From NCBI RefSeq assembly GCF_021532615.1, contig NZ_JAKGAQ010000002.1, forward strand, positions 968,501 to 1,032,500: a DNA stretch of 64,000 nt, written 5' to 3'. Shown here piece after piece: positions 27,613-36,501 of the stretch. The notes under the pieces are model-generated. The model ran no database searches, had not been told where the DNA came from, and worked only from the letters and a program-made list of their open reading frames with translations. Every line of letters starts with the position of its first letter. The first letter of the stretch is position 1. The translations under genes were made by a program, and so were the position numbers. The stretch is from Octadecabacter dasysiphoniae. Its GTDB lineage: Bacteria > Pseudomonadota > Alphaproteobacteria > Rhodobacterales > Rhodobacteraceae.

Positions 27613-27648
27613 ACAATGTTCATAAATGTGAAAATTGAACATTGTTCA
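27610..27648. promoter_or_regulatory. Pair of 13-bp near-palindromes before a membrane-protein gene
   Basis: TGAACAATGTTCA (27610-27622) and TGAACATTGTTCA (27636-27648) are each palindromes except for the central base, and they are exact reverse complements of each other. Centre-to-centre spacing is 26 bp. They could be a double operator for a dimeric repressor, or a 13-bp hairpin in RNA. They lie 22 bp before the ATG at 27670. No regulator gene is adjacent. Confidence 0.55.
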
Positions 27649-27669
27649 CTTTGATTCTGGAGGTACGCC

Positions 27670-28743
27670 ATGACCCACGTCATCCAAACCCAAGCCCTGA
27701 TTGCCGAAGGGGTCATCACCCCTGATCAGGGCGCGACCATCGCCAGTCGGTCCCGAAAAGTAATGGTATCCCTCGTGATTAATGCCGTTCTTTGCTTGGG
27801 CATCATCGCCGCCGCCATCGGTTTTGTCTTCCTGCTGGCTGATGCGCTGGCCGTGTCCATCGTTGGGGGGCTGTTTCTTGCGGCGGGGGCTTTCGTTCTT
27901 TTGCGGGCAGGGGATATCTACCGCATGTTCGGCAATGCCGCCGCCCTGATTGGCGCGGGCATGTTAACCTTTGGCGCCATGTTCGATCTTGTCGATAAAC
28001 TGGGCGAACAATCGGGCGGTTTGGTCCTGATCATTATCGGCGCAATCGCCGCCGCGTTCTGTACGGTTATCTTTCAACGCAGTCCGCCGCACGCACGGTT
28101 CCTCACAGGCAGCCTTACGCTTATGGGCGCGGCGATGCACATTGCGGGCCTTTATATCTGGGGTGACGCGATTGATCTGTCGGGTGTGCCTGTGCCGATG
28201 ATTCATCTGTATGTGACACTGCTTCTGATCGGCCTTGGCGTGTTGGTTGATGTGCGTCTGGTCACGGCGCTGGCCATCGTGCCCTTCGCGCAAATGCTTG
28301 AGACGGGCACGTTCTATTGGCACGCGATGTATGCGTTTTATAGCCCTGAAAGCACCCTTTCGATCCTGCAACTTGGCGTCGCAATGGCAATCTGCGTGGC
28401 TTTGGCGGGCGTGTTGACAGACCGCCACCGCCGCCACTCCCATATGTTTGGGATCATGGCGTTTATCGTTGCCAATATGTGCTTCCTCGTGGGGTCGCTT
28501 TGGGGCGATGTCGTGGGCAGCCACATCTGGGGGCCGGGCCATTCCAGCTGGCGCTACGATGGCACTTTTGAAGAATTCCGCGCTGCGAAAGACGCGTTCG
28601 AGGCATCGACCCTCGTGATTTCGGAACACGTGTATTCGATCGTGTGGGCCATCCTGCTGATCGCCGCGGCCTTCTGGGCGGCCACCACCAGCCGTCGCGG
28701 TATCTTCAATGCGGCCATGACATTTGGCGGCATCCACGCCTAA
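27670..28743 (+). CDS. Multi-pass membrane protein of unknown function
   Basis: This 357-residue protein has a short cytoplasmic N-terminus (THVIQTQALIAEGVITPDQGATI) that resembles the beginning of DUF2157-type proteins. About eight to ten hydrophobic segments follow, e.g. VSLVINAVLCLGIIAAAIGF and GLVLIIIGAIAAAFCTVIF. Loop regions contain several His/Asp/Glu residues (MIHLY, HRRHSHMFG). No transporter signature is visible. A GGAGG ribosome binding site precedes the ATG, and two palindromic sites lie just upstream. The 41-residue gene behind it is probably co-transcribed. Confidence 0.75.
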   Translation: MTHVIQTQALIAEGVITPDQGATIASRSRKVMVSLVINAVLCLGIIAAAIGFVFLLADALAVSIVGGLFLAAGAFVLLRAGDIYRMFGNAAALIGAGMLTFGAMFDLVDKLGEQSGGLVLIIIGAIAAAFCTVIFQRSPPHARFLTGSLTLMGAAMHIAGLYIWGDAIDLSGVPVPMIHLYVTLLLIGLGVLVDVRLVTALAIVPFAQMLETGTFYWHAMYAFYSPESTLSILQLGVAMAICVALAGVLTDRHRRHSHMFGIMAFIVANMCFLVGSLWGDVVGSHIWGPGHSSWRYDGTFEEFRAAKDAFEASTLVISEHVYSIVWAILLIAAAFWAATTSRRGIFNAAMTFGGIHA

Positions 28744-28749
28744 ACCCAG

Positions 28750-28875
28750 ATGTTTGAAACGTTCTATGACGAACCGCTGGCCTATGTGGTCGGTGGTTTG
28801 GCCGCAATCCCGCTGGCATGGGGGCTGTGGCGCCTCAACAACGTGTTTGAGGACCGCCACGCCATCGCATCCTGA
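28750..28875 (+). CDS. Small single-span membrane protein, 41 aa
   Basis: The frame MFETFYDEPLAYVVGG continues through a hydrophobic segment (AYVVGGLAAIPLAWGLWRL) and a charged end NNVFEDRHAIAS. One transmembrane helix is likely. It starts 6 bp after the stop of the large membrane-protein gene, so the two could form a complex. No ribosome binding site stands out, and coupling by re-initiation is possible. I recognise no family. Confidence 0.5.
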   Translation: MFETFYDEPLAYVVGGLAAIPLAWGLWRLNNVFEDRHAIAS

Positions 28876-28912
28876 AAACGAAAACGGGCGGGGATCATCA
28901 CCCCGCCCGTTA
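28876..28912 (-). terminator. Terminator after dapA (possibly bidirectional)
   Basis: A perfect 10-bp stem ACGGGCGGGG (28884-28893) and CCCCGCCCGT (28901-28910) has a 7-nt loop. On the minus strand it is followed by TTTTCGTTTTC, giving a good terminator for dapA. On the plus strand only a weak TTAAAATT follows, for the 41-residue gene. Confidence 0.85.
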
Positions 28913-28931
28913 AAATTCAAACGCCAGAAAT

Positions 28932-29804
28932 TTAGTTCAACAACCCCGCGTGAACCATCGCCGCACGTACTTTTTCTTTGGTGCTGTCTTCCAACCCTGT
29001 CAGGGGTGAACGCACCTCATCCGAACACAGCCCCAACAGCGACATGCCGTATTTCGCGCCGACCAAACCGGGCTCGGTAAAGATCGCCTGATGCAGCGGC
29101 ATCAAACGGTCCTGATATTCAAGGGCGGTTGCGAAATCGCCATCGCTCATGGCGTTCTGGAACTCTGCGCACAGTTTCGGCGCAACATTGGCCGTCACAG
29201 AAATGCATCCCATGCCGCCCATGGCGCGGTGACCAAGGGCCTGCGCATCTTCACCCGACACTTGGATGAAATCCGTACCGCAGGTGATGCGCTGTGCCAG
29301 AACGCGGCCCACATCGCCTGTGCTGTCTTTGACGCCTGCGATCATCTCGTGCTTGGCCAGCTCACCCATGGTTTCGGGCGTCATGTCCACGATGGACCGG
29401 CCGGGGATGTTGTAGATGATGATCGGCAAACCGCAGTCCGCCGCTTGGGTGTAATGTTCGATCAACCCGCGCTGGATCGGCTTGTTGTAGTACGGTGTCA
29501 CAACCAACGCAGCCGTCGCACCAGCGGCTTTGGCGGCCTTCACCAATCGCACGGTTTCAGCGGTGTTGTTGGACCCGGCACCAGCCACAACAGGCAAACG
29601 CCCGGCAGATGCTTCAATAACCGTCGCGACGACCAAATCATGCTCAGAATGGCTCAGCGTGGGGGATTCGCCAGTCGTGCCAACGGGCACAAAACCGTGC
29701 GTGCCTTGATCCACATGCCACTCGACAAGTTTTTTCAACGTATCGAGATCCAGCTGGCCGTTCGTGAACGGCGTGACAAGAGCAGGGAGAGACCCTTTGA
29801 TCAT
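28932..29804 (-). CDS. dapA: 4-hydroxy-tetrahydrodipicolinate synthase
   Basis: The 290-residue protein condenses pyruvate with aspartate semialdehyde, the first committed step of lysine and diaminopimelate synthesis. It has [17 protein letters not shown], the substrate-binding [11 protein letters not shown], the catalytic Tyr in [14 protein letters not shown] and the Schiff-base Lys in [13 protein letters not shown]. An ATG at 29804 has AAGGA eight bases upstream; the ATG at 29813 would overlap that ribosome binding site, so I prefer the shorter form. It is divergent from the lytic transglycosylase gene. Confidence 0.96.
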   Translation of the reverse strand: MIKGSLPALVTPFTNGQLDLDTLKKLVEWHVDQGTHGFVPVGTTGESPTLSHSEHDLVVATVIEASAGRLPVVAGAGSNNTAETVRLVKAAKAAGATAALVVTPYYNKPIQRGLIEHYTQAADCGLPIIIYNIPGRSIVDMTPETMGELAKHEMIAGVKDSTGDVGRVLAQRITCGTDFIQVSGEDAQALGHRAMGGMGCISVTANVAPKLCAEFQNAMSDGDFATALEYQDRLMPLHQAIFTEPGLVGAKYGMSLLGLCSDEVRSPLTGLEDSTKEKVRAAMVHAGLLN

Positions 29805-29957
29805 GATACGCATCCTTAAATTAGGGGGACCGGAATTGGTCCGTTAATATCGTGGTCTCTAGTGGGGTTTTTCGCCTTTGCCAAGTTTGTGAGTTGCGCG
29901 AAGCTGCACAAAGCATACCTATGTGACGCGAACACGTCGGGAAGGATCATTTTGGGA

Positions 29958-32063
29958 ATGAAGTCGCTCATTGCGTCTCTTTTGGTTGGCATGGTGTGGA
30001 TGACATCCGCCCAGGCGCAGAATGTGCGCGTCGATGCGACGTTTGCACAGGCCAATGACGCGCGCGAAAACGGCGATATCGACACAGCATTGCAGCTGAT
30101 CCAAACGACGGATGCGTTGCACCGCGATCTGTTCACATGGATGCGCCTGCGCAGTGACGATGGCACGTTCCCCGAAATGATCGATTTTCTTACGACGCGA
30201 TCGGATTGGCCCGGTTTGTCCCGCATCCGCGCCCGTGTTGAACGGCGCATGGCCGAAGAAATGACACCGGATGAAATTCTGATCTTTCTTGAACAACAGG
30301 ACGTTGAAACAGGCGAAGGGGCCGTGGCCTACGCCAATGCCCTGATCGCAAAGGGCCGTCAGAACGACGCAGAGGCGATGCTGATCGATATCTGGCTGAA
30401 TGACACGCTGTCAGACGAAGACCACCAATCCATCCTTGATGCTTTTCCCGATGTGGTCGCACCGCACCACGCCGCCCGTGCCGATATGTTGCTGTGGCGC
30501 TGGCGCACGTCTGATGCGTCCAATGTCATCCCGTTGGTGGACGAAGGCCGACAAGCCCTGTTTCGCGCACGCAGCGCGATCATCAACCGCGACAGCGATG
30601 TCATCGCCCGCGAAGACCTCGTGCCGGATCGCCTCGCTGATGATGCGGGCCTGCATTATGATCGCTTTAACTGGTTCGCCGATCGCGGGGACTGGACCCA
30701 AGCCACCGCAATCTTAAGCGACCGTTCGCAAAATGCTGAAACGCTGGGTGAACCGTGGCGCTGGGGTTCTTGGCGGCGCATTCTTGCGCGCTGGCAGATG
30801 CGCGAAGGCAACATCGCGGTCGCCTATCGCCTCGCGGCGCTGCACTTCATCGAACCCGATCAAAACAACTACAGCGATCTGGAATGGCTCGCGGGTTATA
30901 TCGCGCTGACCTACCTCAAAGAATACGACGCGGCGTTGGTGCACTTCAGCCGCTTTGACGCCTCTGTCACCTCCCCCATTTCCAAAGGGCGGGCAGGCTA
31001 TTGGCTGGGCCGCACCTATGAAGGTCTGGGCAATGCCGCCGCCGCGGTTGAGGCCTTTGCCGCTGGCGCAGATCATCAAACGTCATTCTACGGACTGCTC
31101 AGCGCGGAAAAGCTGGGCCTGACGATGGACCCAGACATCTCGGGGGGCGAATCCTTTGGTGACTGGCGCACCAGTTCCGTTCTGGAAAATGACCTCGTGC
31201 GTGCGGGCCTCGCGTTGCTGGACGCTGGCGAACGCGGCCTTGCCGTTCTGTTCTTCGCGCAAGCGGCTGAAACCATGTCACGCCAGCAAATCGGGCAGCT
31301 TGGCCAGTTGTTCATGGATATCGAAGAACCGTTCTATGCGGTCCTGATCGCCAAAACTGCGGTGCGAACGGGCGAATTGGTGCAGGATGTTTACTTTCCG
31401 ATCCACCCCATGGCCGAACTGGATTTGCCGGTCGAACCCGCGCTCGCCCTCGCGATTGCGCGTCAGGAATCCGAATTTCGCACAGACGCAGGCAGCAGCG
31501 TTGGTGCGCTGGGCTTGATGCAACTGATGCCCGCAACCGCACAAGATGTGGCGCGCTGGCTGGACCGTCCCTACAGCCGTGGGCGCCTGACCTCCGATTG
31601 GGAATATAACGCGGCCCTCGGGTCCGAATACCTCGCGTATCTGACACGTGAATTTGGCGACAGCCCTGTGATGATCGCCGCTGGATATAACGCGGGGCCC
31701 AGCCGTCCGAAATCCTGGATGACGGATCGCGGCGATCCGCGCCGCAGCTTTACCAATCCAGATCCCGTCGACGTCGTGGATTGGATCGAACACATCCCGT
31801 TTCGTGAAACCCGCAACTACGTCATGCGCGTCACCGAAGGCATCCCCGTCTATCGCGCACGCCTGACGGGCCGGATCGCACCCGTTAACTTCACCGATAT
31901 CCTGATCGGCGCGGCCCCTGTGGTGCGCCCCGTCGCGCGCCCTGATCGCGTCCAGCAGGCGGTGATAAACGCCACGCCGCCCGTGCGCCGCGCCAACGAA
32001 CTCGCGCCATCTGCGCCCAGCGGCCCGCAACCCACCCGCCCTGTGGCCCGCGCAGGCGACTAG
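29958..32063 (+). CDS. slt: Soluble lytic murein transglycosylase
   Basis: The 701-residue periplasmic protein has a signal peptide (KSLIASLLVGMVWMTSAQAQ), a long alpha-helical superhelix over about residues 25-500, and a C-terminal SLT lysozyme-like domain. Catalytic Glu is in ALAIARQESEFRTDAGS, followed by VGALGLMQLMPATA and IAAGYNAGPSRP. It cleaves glycan strands to 1,6-anhydro-muropeptides. A tail rich in Pro, Arg and Val follows the domain. I chose the ATG at 29958 because it gives a proper signal peptide; the frame is open 96 bases further up. Confidence 0.93.
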   Translation: MKSLIASLLVGMVWMTSAQAQNVRVDATFAQANDARENGDIDTALQLIQTTDALHRDLFTWMRLRSDDGTFPEMIDFLTTRSDWPGLSRIRARVERRMAEEMTPDEILIFLEQQDVETGEGAVAYANALIAKGRQNDAEAMLIDIWLNDTLSDEDHQSILDAFPDVVAPHHAARADMLLWRWRTSDASNVIPLVDEGRQALFRARSAIINRDSDVIAREDLVPDRLADDAGLHYDRFNWFADRGDWTQATAILSDRSQNAETLGEPWRWGSWRRILARWQMREGNIAVAYRLAALHFIEPDQNNYSDLEWLAGYIALTYLKEYDAALVHFSRFDASVTSPISKGRAGYWLGRTYEGLGNAAAAVEAFAAGADHQTSFYGLLSAEKLGLTMDPDISGGESFGDWRTSSVLENDLVRAGLALLDAGERGLAVLFFAQAAETMSRQQIGQLGQLFMDIEEPFYAVLIAKTAVRTGELVQDVYFPIHPMAELDLPVEPALALAIARQESEFRTDAGSSVGALGLMQLMPATAQDVARWLDRPYSRGRLTSDWEYNAALGSEYLAYLTREFGDSPVMIAAGYNAGPSRPKSWMTDRGDPRRSFTNPDPVDVVDWIEHIPFRETRNYVMRVTEGIPVYRARLTGRIAPVNFTDILIGAAPVVRPVARPDRVQQAVINATPPVRRANELAPSAPSGPQPTRPVARAGD

Positions 32064-32926
32064 CCGTTGCGCCGTGCGCGCCACAACGTGAATATCCCCG
32101 CCGCCACGACAAGACCCGCCCCGATGGCGACATTCAGTTCCAGCGTTTCGCGGAAAACCAGAAGACCAATCACACTCGCGAAGACCAGCTGAAGATAGGC
32201 GAACGGCTGCACCGCGCTGGCTTCGGCCACTTCGTAGGTCTTGATCAGCAACCAATGCCCCGACGCGCCCGTAATGCACAGCGCGCCCATCCAGACCCAA
32301 TCGTTGCCGATCATCGGTTCCCAATGCCACAAACCCAGCGGCGTCATCGCGACAGCCCCCACGACGCCTGTCCAGAAAAACGACGTCGCGGTGGTGTCAC
32401 GGCGCGCGGCATACCGCGTCAGCAATCCATAAAGCGCGAACATAAACGCGGCGAGCAGCGGAATCGCTGCCGCAGGGCTGAACACCGCCACACCGGGTTG
32501 CAAAATAATCAACACCCCGATGAACCCCACGCCAATCGCGCTCCATCGTCGCCAACCGACCTGTTCGCCCAAAACAGGGCCGGACAGCGCTGCGACAAGC
32601 AGCGGATAACACGTAAAAATCGCATGGCTTTCAATCAGCCCAAGATAAACGAACGCGGCCACCATGACGCAAATTTCAGCCGCCAAAAGTAGCCCGCGAA
32701 AGATTTGCAGCAGTGGCTGTGACGTCGCCGCGGCATTGCGCACTGATCCCGCCTGCCGTCGTGCAATCGCGATAACGAAAGCCGCGAAAAACCAATAGCG
32801 GATCGTCACAATCATCATGACGTTATATTCAGAGGCCAGATGCGTGCTGATCCCGTCCTGCACGGCAAACACAAACGTCGTCGCGATCATTAACCCAATG
32901 CCAAGCCGTGTGTTCTCAGCGGTCAT
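32060..32926 (-). CDS. DMT family transporter (EamA domain)
   Basis: The 288-residue protein has ten hydrophobic segments arranged as two EamA repeats, e.g. LGIGLMIATTFVFAVQDGIS at the start and FIGVLIILQPG at the end of the first repeat. The second repeat contains GASGHWLLIKTYEVAEASAVQPFAYLQLVFA. These permeases export metabolites or drugs by proton exchange; the substrate is unknown. The stop overlaps the end of slt, and the start overlaps the mnmD stop by 4 bp, so it is co-transcribed with mnmD. Confidence 0.9.
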   Translation of the reverse strand: MTAENTRLGIGLMIATTFVFAVQDGISTHLASEYNVMMIVTIRYWFFAAFVIAIARRQAGSVRNAAATSQPLLQIFRGLLLAAEICVMVAAFVYLGLIESHAIFTCYPLLVAALSGPVLGEQVGWRRWSAIGVGFIGVLIILQPGVAVFSPAAAIPLLAAFMFALYGLLTRYAARRDTTATSFFWTGVVGAVAMTPLGLWHWEPMIGNDWVWMGALCITGASGHWLLIKTYEVAEASAVQPFAYLQLVFASVIGLLVFRETLELNVAIGAGLVVAAGIFTLWRARRNG

Positions 32927-33576
32927 AGCGTGCCCCGCGTCATGTGGCGCTTGCGCCCAAAGCCTGCGACCCGTTCCACCCCAAATCCCGCCGCCTCAAG
33001 CCCTCGCCGCACGAATCCGGCTGCCGTATACGTCGCGACAGTGCCGCCCTTGGCCGTGTGTGCCGCAATCGCCCCCATAAGGTCAGCGCCCCATAATTCG
33101 GGGTTCTTGGCGGGCGAAAACCCGTCCAGAAACCACGCATCCGCGTGCCCGCCCCAGTCCGGCAAGGTGGCCCGCGCATCACCAATCACGACACGCAATT
33201 CAAAATCCGGCCCGTCAAGGCGCGTGGGAAATTCAGCCCCGAAAACCGCAGTTGGCAGATCTTCAAATACCGACAACGCGCGGTGCATTTCGTCGATGTC
33301 CATCGGGAAGGCCTCAAAGCTGGTGAATTTCAAAACACCTTGCGCACCGCTGGCCCGCCACGCGGCCAGCGTCACCAGAAAATTCAACCCCGTGCCGAAC
33401 CCCAGTTCCGCCACATGAAACCCGTCACGAAACCGCGCGGGAAGGTCATTTCCCTCCAAGAACACATGGCGCGTTTCGGCAACGCCGTCGTCCAATGAAT
33501 AGTACGGATCATCAAATCGCACAGACACAGGCACGCCCGTTTCGCGCCATTCCAATTCCGCCCGCTGGTCTGTCAT
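32923..33576 (-). CDS. mnmD: tRNA 5-methylaminomethyl-2-thiouridine methyltransferase domain protein (MnmD)
   Basis: The 217-residue protein corresponds to the methyltransferase half of MnmC, which completes mnm5s2U at tRNA wobble position 34. Visible are DDPYYSLDDGVAETRHVFLEGN, the SAM site HVAELGFGTGLNFLVTL and the substrate motif AWFLDGFSPAKNPELW. It is a stand-alone protein, as in MnmD of organisms without the fusion. The ATG at 33576 begins MTDQRAELEWRE. It is divergent from the FAD enzyme at 33626, which may supply the oxidoreductase half. Confidence 0.93.
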   Translation of the reverse strand: MTDQRAELEWRETGVPVSVRFDDPYYSLDDGVAETRHVFLEGNDLPARFRDGFHVAELGFGTGLNFLVTLAAWRASGAQGVLKFTSFEAFPMDIDEMHRALSVFEDLPTAVFGAEFPTRLDGPDFELRVVIGDARATLPDWGGHADAWFLDGFSPAKNPELWGADLMGAIAAHTAKGGTVATYTAAGFVRRGLEAAGFGVERVAGFGRKRHMTRGTL

Positions 33577-33625
33577 GCTCAGGTGTCCTATCTGGTCAGG
33601 GGGACACTGAAAGAAGGCGGCAGCG

Positions 33626-34660
33626 ATGGCAACGGTAGACGTCACAGTACGGGGGGCAGGGGCGTTTGGCCTAAGCGTCGCGTGGGCTTGTATTCAGGCG
33701 GGCGCGACCGTGCGCGTGATTGATCCGAACGGCGTGGCATCTGGTGCATCCGGCGGGATCGTCGGCGCGCTGGCACCCCACGTGCCCGAACAATGGAACC
33801 CCAAAAAGGCGTTTCAATTGGAAAGCCTCTTGATGGCGGAAAGCTGGTGGGCACAGGTTGAGGACGCAGGCGGCGCCGCGTCCGGTTATGCCCGCACGGG
33901 CCGTTTGCAACCTATCGTGGATGACGCAGCGCTTGCCTTGGCCAAGGACCGGGGGCAAGGGGCCAGAACCCTCTGGCAGGGCCGCGCAATCTGGGAAGTC
34001 GTGACAGCATCGAGCGATTTCGCACCTGCATCCCCCACCGGGCTTCTAATCCACGACACACTGTCCGCACGCCTGCATCCCGCCCAAGCCTGTGCTGCCT
34101 TAGCTGCCGCCATCACCGCACGCGGCGGGCAGATCGCAACAGACGGACCCGACGAAGGCCACGTTGTCTGGGCAACAGGATGGGAAGGATTGAACGCGCT
34201 GACAGCGGATCACACCCGCATGGTCGGCGCTGGCATCAAAGGACAGGCTGTTCTGCTTGAATATGACGCCAGAACCGCCCCGCAATTGTTTGTCGATGGA
34301 CTGCACATCATCCCCCACGCAGATGGAACAACCGCCATCGGGTCCACCACCGAACGGGACTTCGATGACCCGACCAGCACCGACAATCAATGCGACGCGC
34401 TGCTGGAAAAAGCCCGCACCGCCATTCCGGTGCTCGCAGACGCGCCAGAGATCAAACGCTGGGCGGGTGTGCGCCCAAGATCGCGCACCCGCGCGCCGAT
34501 GTTGGGCAAGCATCCGTTTCGGACAGGTGAATTCATCGCCAATGGCGGGTTCAAAATCGGCTTTGGCATGGCCCCGCTGGCGGCTGAACAACTGTCCCGC
34601 CTGATCCTGACGGGGGAAAACCTCATCCCGCCGGACTTTGATCCCAGCGCCAGCCTTTAG
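33626..34660 (+). CDS. FAD-dependent oxidoreductase, probably the MnmC oxidase counterpart
   Basis: The 344-residue protein is a DAO-family flavoenzyme. The dinucleotide motif VRGAGAFGLSVAWACIQAGA is at the N-terminus and VASGASGGIVGALAPH follows near residue 40. The C-terminal IKRWAGVRPRSRTRAPMLGKHP is a typical DAO-domain end. Sequence features alone also fit ThiO- or glycine-oxidase-like enzymes. The position divergent from mnmD with 49 bp between starts argues for the oxidase that converts cmnm5s2U to nm5s2U, normally fused in MnmC. Confidence 0.8.
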   Translation: MATVDVTVRGAGAFGLSVAWACIQAGATVRVIDPNGVASGASGGIVGALAPHVPEQWNPKKAFQLESLLMAESWWAQVEDAGGAASGYARTGRLQPIVDDAALALAKDRGQGARTLWQGRAIWEVVTASSDFAPASPTGLLIHDTLSARLHPAQACAALAAAITARGGQIATDGPDEGHVVWATGWEGLNALTADHTRMVGAGIKGQAVLLEYDARTAPQLFVDGLHIIPHADGTTAIGSTTERDFDDPTSTDNQCDALLEKARTAIPVLADAPEIKRWAGVRPRSRTRAPMLGKHPFRTGEFIANGGFKIGFGMAPLAAEQLSRLILTGENLIPPDFDPSASL

Positions 34661-35451
34661 CGCATCACCGCTTCCATGCATTGTTCGCCATTCGGGCCGC
34701 GCACCCAGGCGGTGCCGTCGTTCCAGCACAACGTCGCATCGTGGGGCAGGGTCAATGGCGCCGTTGCGCGGTAGCTGACTTCGGTCAACGGTTTGCCCAA
34801 CTGGCGCGCGCCCATCAGCATCAGGTGTTGGGCCAACAACGGGCCGTGCACGACAAGGTCTTCGTATTTTTCCACCCGTTTCGCGTAGGGACGATCATAA
34901 TGAATACGGTGCCCGTTCATGCTCAGCGCGGAATAGCGAAACAGCAATGTGTTGTTAAACGACACAGTTTTGGCGTGGGTTTCATCGGTTCGCGCCACTG
35001 GGCGTTCGGGCTTTGGGCCGCCTTCGCTGCGGTACACCAAATCCTGCCATTCGCTCAGCACGCCCGTGCCGCGTTGGCGAATATCATGGCGAATGCGCAC
35101 GAACGCCAAAGGGCCGGATCGCCCGTCTTTGCGCGTCACGCTTTCGATCACGGATGTCTTTTCCGCCTTCACCCCGGCCAGCAACGGGCCATGAAACAAA
35201 ACGCGCCCGGCGGCCCACATCCGCCGCGGCAACCCCATGTCAGGCACGAACCCGCCAAGGGTTGGGTGCCCGTCCCGTCCAAGGTTTTCGGGCGGCTGTG
35301 GATCCCAAAAATAGATGTGATGAAAGAACGGCGGCAACGGGCTGCCTGCCTCAACGCTCACGTTCAATCCCAACGCCGCTTGCAATGCAGTCGCGCGGGC
35401 CGGATCCATCACATCGTTCAGGATTTGAGATTGGGAGTGTGTTTGTGTCAT
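34657..35451 (-). CDS. FAS1-like / MaoC-type acyl-CoA hydratase family protein
   Basis: The 264-residue protein resembles the HTD2/mesaconyl-CoA-hydratase-like double-hotdog family (COG3777). Conserved parts are HHIYFWDPQPPENLGRDGHP, GFVPDMGLPRRMWAAGR, TLLFRYSALSMNGHRIHYD, containing the hydratase histidine in NGHRIHYD, and DLVVHGPLLAQHLM. It probably hydrates a dicarboxylic or methyl-branched acyl-CoA. The ATG at 35451 (MTQTHSQSQ) is chosen; an in-frame upstream stretch runs antisense through the neighbouring VOC gene and is not coding. No partner pathway gene is adjacent. Confidence 0.85.
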   Translation of the reverse strand: MTQTHSQSQILNDVMDPARATALQAALGLNVSVEAGSPLPPFFHHIYFWDPQPPENLGRDGHPTLGGFVPDMGLPRRMWAAGRVLFHGPLLAGVKAEKTSVIESVTRKDGRSGPLAFVRIRHDIRQRGTGVLSEWQDLVYRSEGGPKPERPVARTDETHAKTVSFNNTLLFRYSALSMNGHRIHYDRPYAKRVEKYEDLVVHGPLLAQHLMLMGARQLGKPLTEVSYRATAPLTLPHDATLCWNDGTAWVRGPNGEQCMEAVMR

Positions 35452-35487
35452 GGTCGCAATGCTGAACCATGCCACCGGAGCCCGCAA

Positions 35488-35883
35488 GTGCCACGCCTCA
35501 CATCTCTCGATCATATCGTGCTTACCGTTGCGTCGATTGAGGCCACAACGCAATTCTACGGCACCGTCCTTGGGATGATTGTCGAAACCTTCACCCCGTT
35601 CGATGGCACGTGTCGCACCGCGCTGAAATTCGGGGTCCAAAAAATCAACCTGCACCGCGCGGGTGCGGAATTCGAACCAAAGGCACGAACCGCAACACCG
35701 GGCAGCGCCGACCTTTGCTTTCTCAGTGACACGTCCTTGAACGATTGGACCAAACATCTGGCAGCCCAAAACATCGACATCGAAGACGGCCCCATCGCCC
35801 GCACAGGGGCCACGGGGCCGATCCATTCGATTTATATTCGCGACCCCGACGGGAACCTCATCGAAATCGCAAACCTGACTTAG
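35488..35883 (+). CDS. VOC family protein (glyoxalase/bleomycin-resistance-like)
   Basis: The 131-residue protein has two beta-alpha-beta-beta-beta units. The start SLDHIVLTVASIEATTQFYGTVLGM and the end SIYIRDPDGNLIEIANL supply candidate metal-binding His and Glu. Members are glyoxalases, dioxygenases or resistance proteins; this one cannot be assigned. It starts with GTG at 35488; the first ATG in the region is out of frame. It is divergent from the hydratase-like gene and converges on the FMN reductase with a 4-bp overlap. Confidence 0.85.
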   Translation: MPRLTSLDHIVLTVASIEATTQFYGTVLGMIVETFTPFDGTCRTALKFGVQKINLHRAGAEFEPKARTATPGSADLCFLSDTSLNDWTKHLAAQNIDIEDGPIARTGATGPIHSIYIRDPDGNLIEIANLT

Positions 35884-36404
35884 GCCGCCTTCAGCGCCGC
35901 CATCAATTCATCGACATTCTTTTGATTATGGGGGCTGACCAACATACCTTCATCGTCAAACGCCTCATAGCTCGCCGCGACCAGCACCTCGGGCCCTTGC
36001 AAGATCAACGGGCGGAACGGCATCATGCAATGGCGCAGTGCAAATTGTGTGCGTTCCCCGCCTGCACGCCCCGCCGTGGCTGACATGATCGCGACAGGCT
36101 TGCCCGCCCACGGCGCGCCTTCTGTGCGGCTGACCCAATCCAGCGCGTTCTTCAACACGCCCGAGATCGATTTGTTGTACTCCGGCGTTGAAATCACAAC
36201 GGCCTGCGCACCGGCAATCTGATCGGCCAATGCCTGCACGTCCGCAGGAATGCCGCTTTCGGCCTCAAGGTCACCATCATACAGCGGCAGGCGCAAATTC
36301 CCGATCTGAAAATCCCCCCCGAAAGACGCAGCCGCCGCGCGGATCAGTTTTGTGTTCGTGGCTTCGCGGCGCAATGACCCGGACAGGCCCAGCAAATAAG
36401 ACAT
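35880..36404 (-). CDS. NADPH-dependent FMN reductase family protein
   Basis: This 174-residue flavodoxin-like reductase has the FMN phosphate loop LGLSGSLRREATNTKLI at the N-terminus, followed by IVISTPEYNKSISGVLKNALDWVSR, the classic motif of chromate/quinone/azo reductases. It probably reduces quinones, azo dyes or FMN with NADPH. The ATG at 36404 has a GGAGAAA ribosome binding site; the in-frame ATG 93 bases upstream has an unconserved extension. Confidence 0.93.
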   Translation of the reverse strand: MSYLLGLSGSLRREATNTKLIRAAAASFGGDFQIGNLRLPLYDGDLEAESGIPADVQALADQIAGAQAVVISTPEYNKSISGVLKNALDWVSRTEGAPWAGKPVAIMSATAGRAGGERTQFALRHCMMPFRPLILQGPEVLVAASYEAFDDEGMLVSPHNQKNVDELMAALKAA

Positions 36405-36501
36405 GTAATTTCTCCATATATGTTCGCATCTTAAATAGAGGCTTTGCACCGCGTGACCAGTCGCGCATGGTGACTGTGCGAAAATACATAGGAGCATCCA
36501 A

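Noticed and set aside
27610..27648. SOS (LexA) box
   Set aside because: The Rhodobacter-type LexA motif has GTTC repeats separated by seven bases; here the spacing inside each site is three, so it does not fit.
31278..32330. 350-codon minus-strand frame antisense to slt and overlapping the DMT gene
   Set aside because: No domain signature; both overlapped genes are well supported by family motifs.
34681..35487. N-terminal extension of the VOC gene
   Set aside because: This stretch is antisense to the acyl-CoA hydratase-like gene, and the VOC fold starts at the GTG at 35488.
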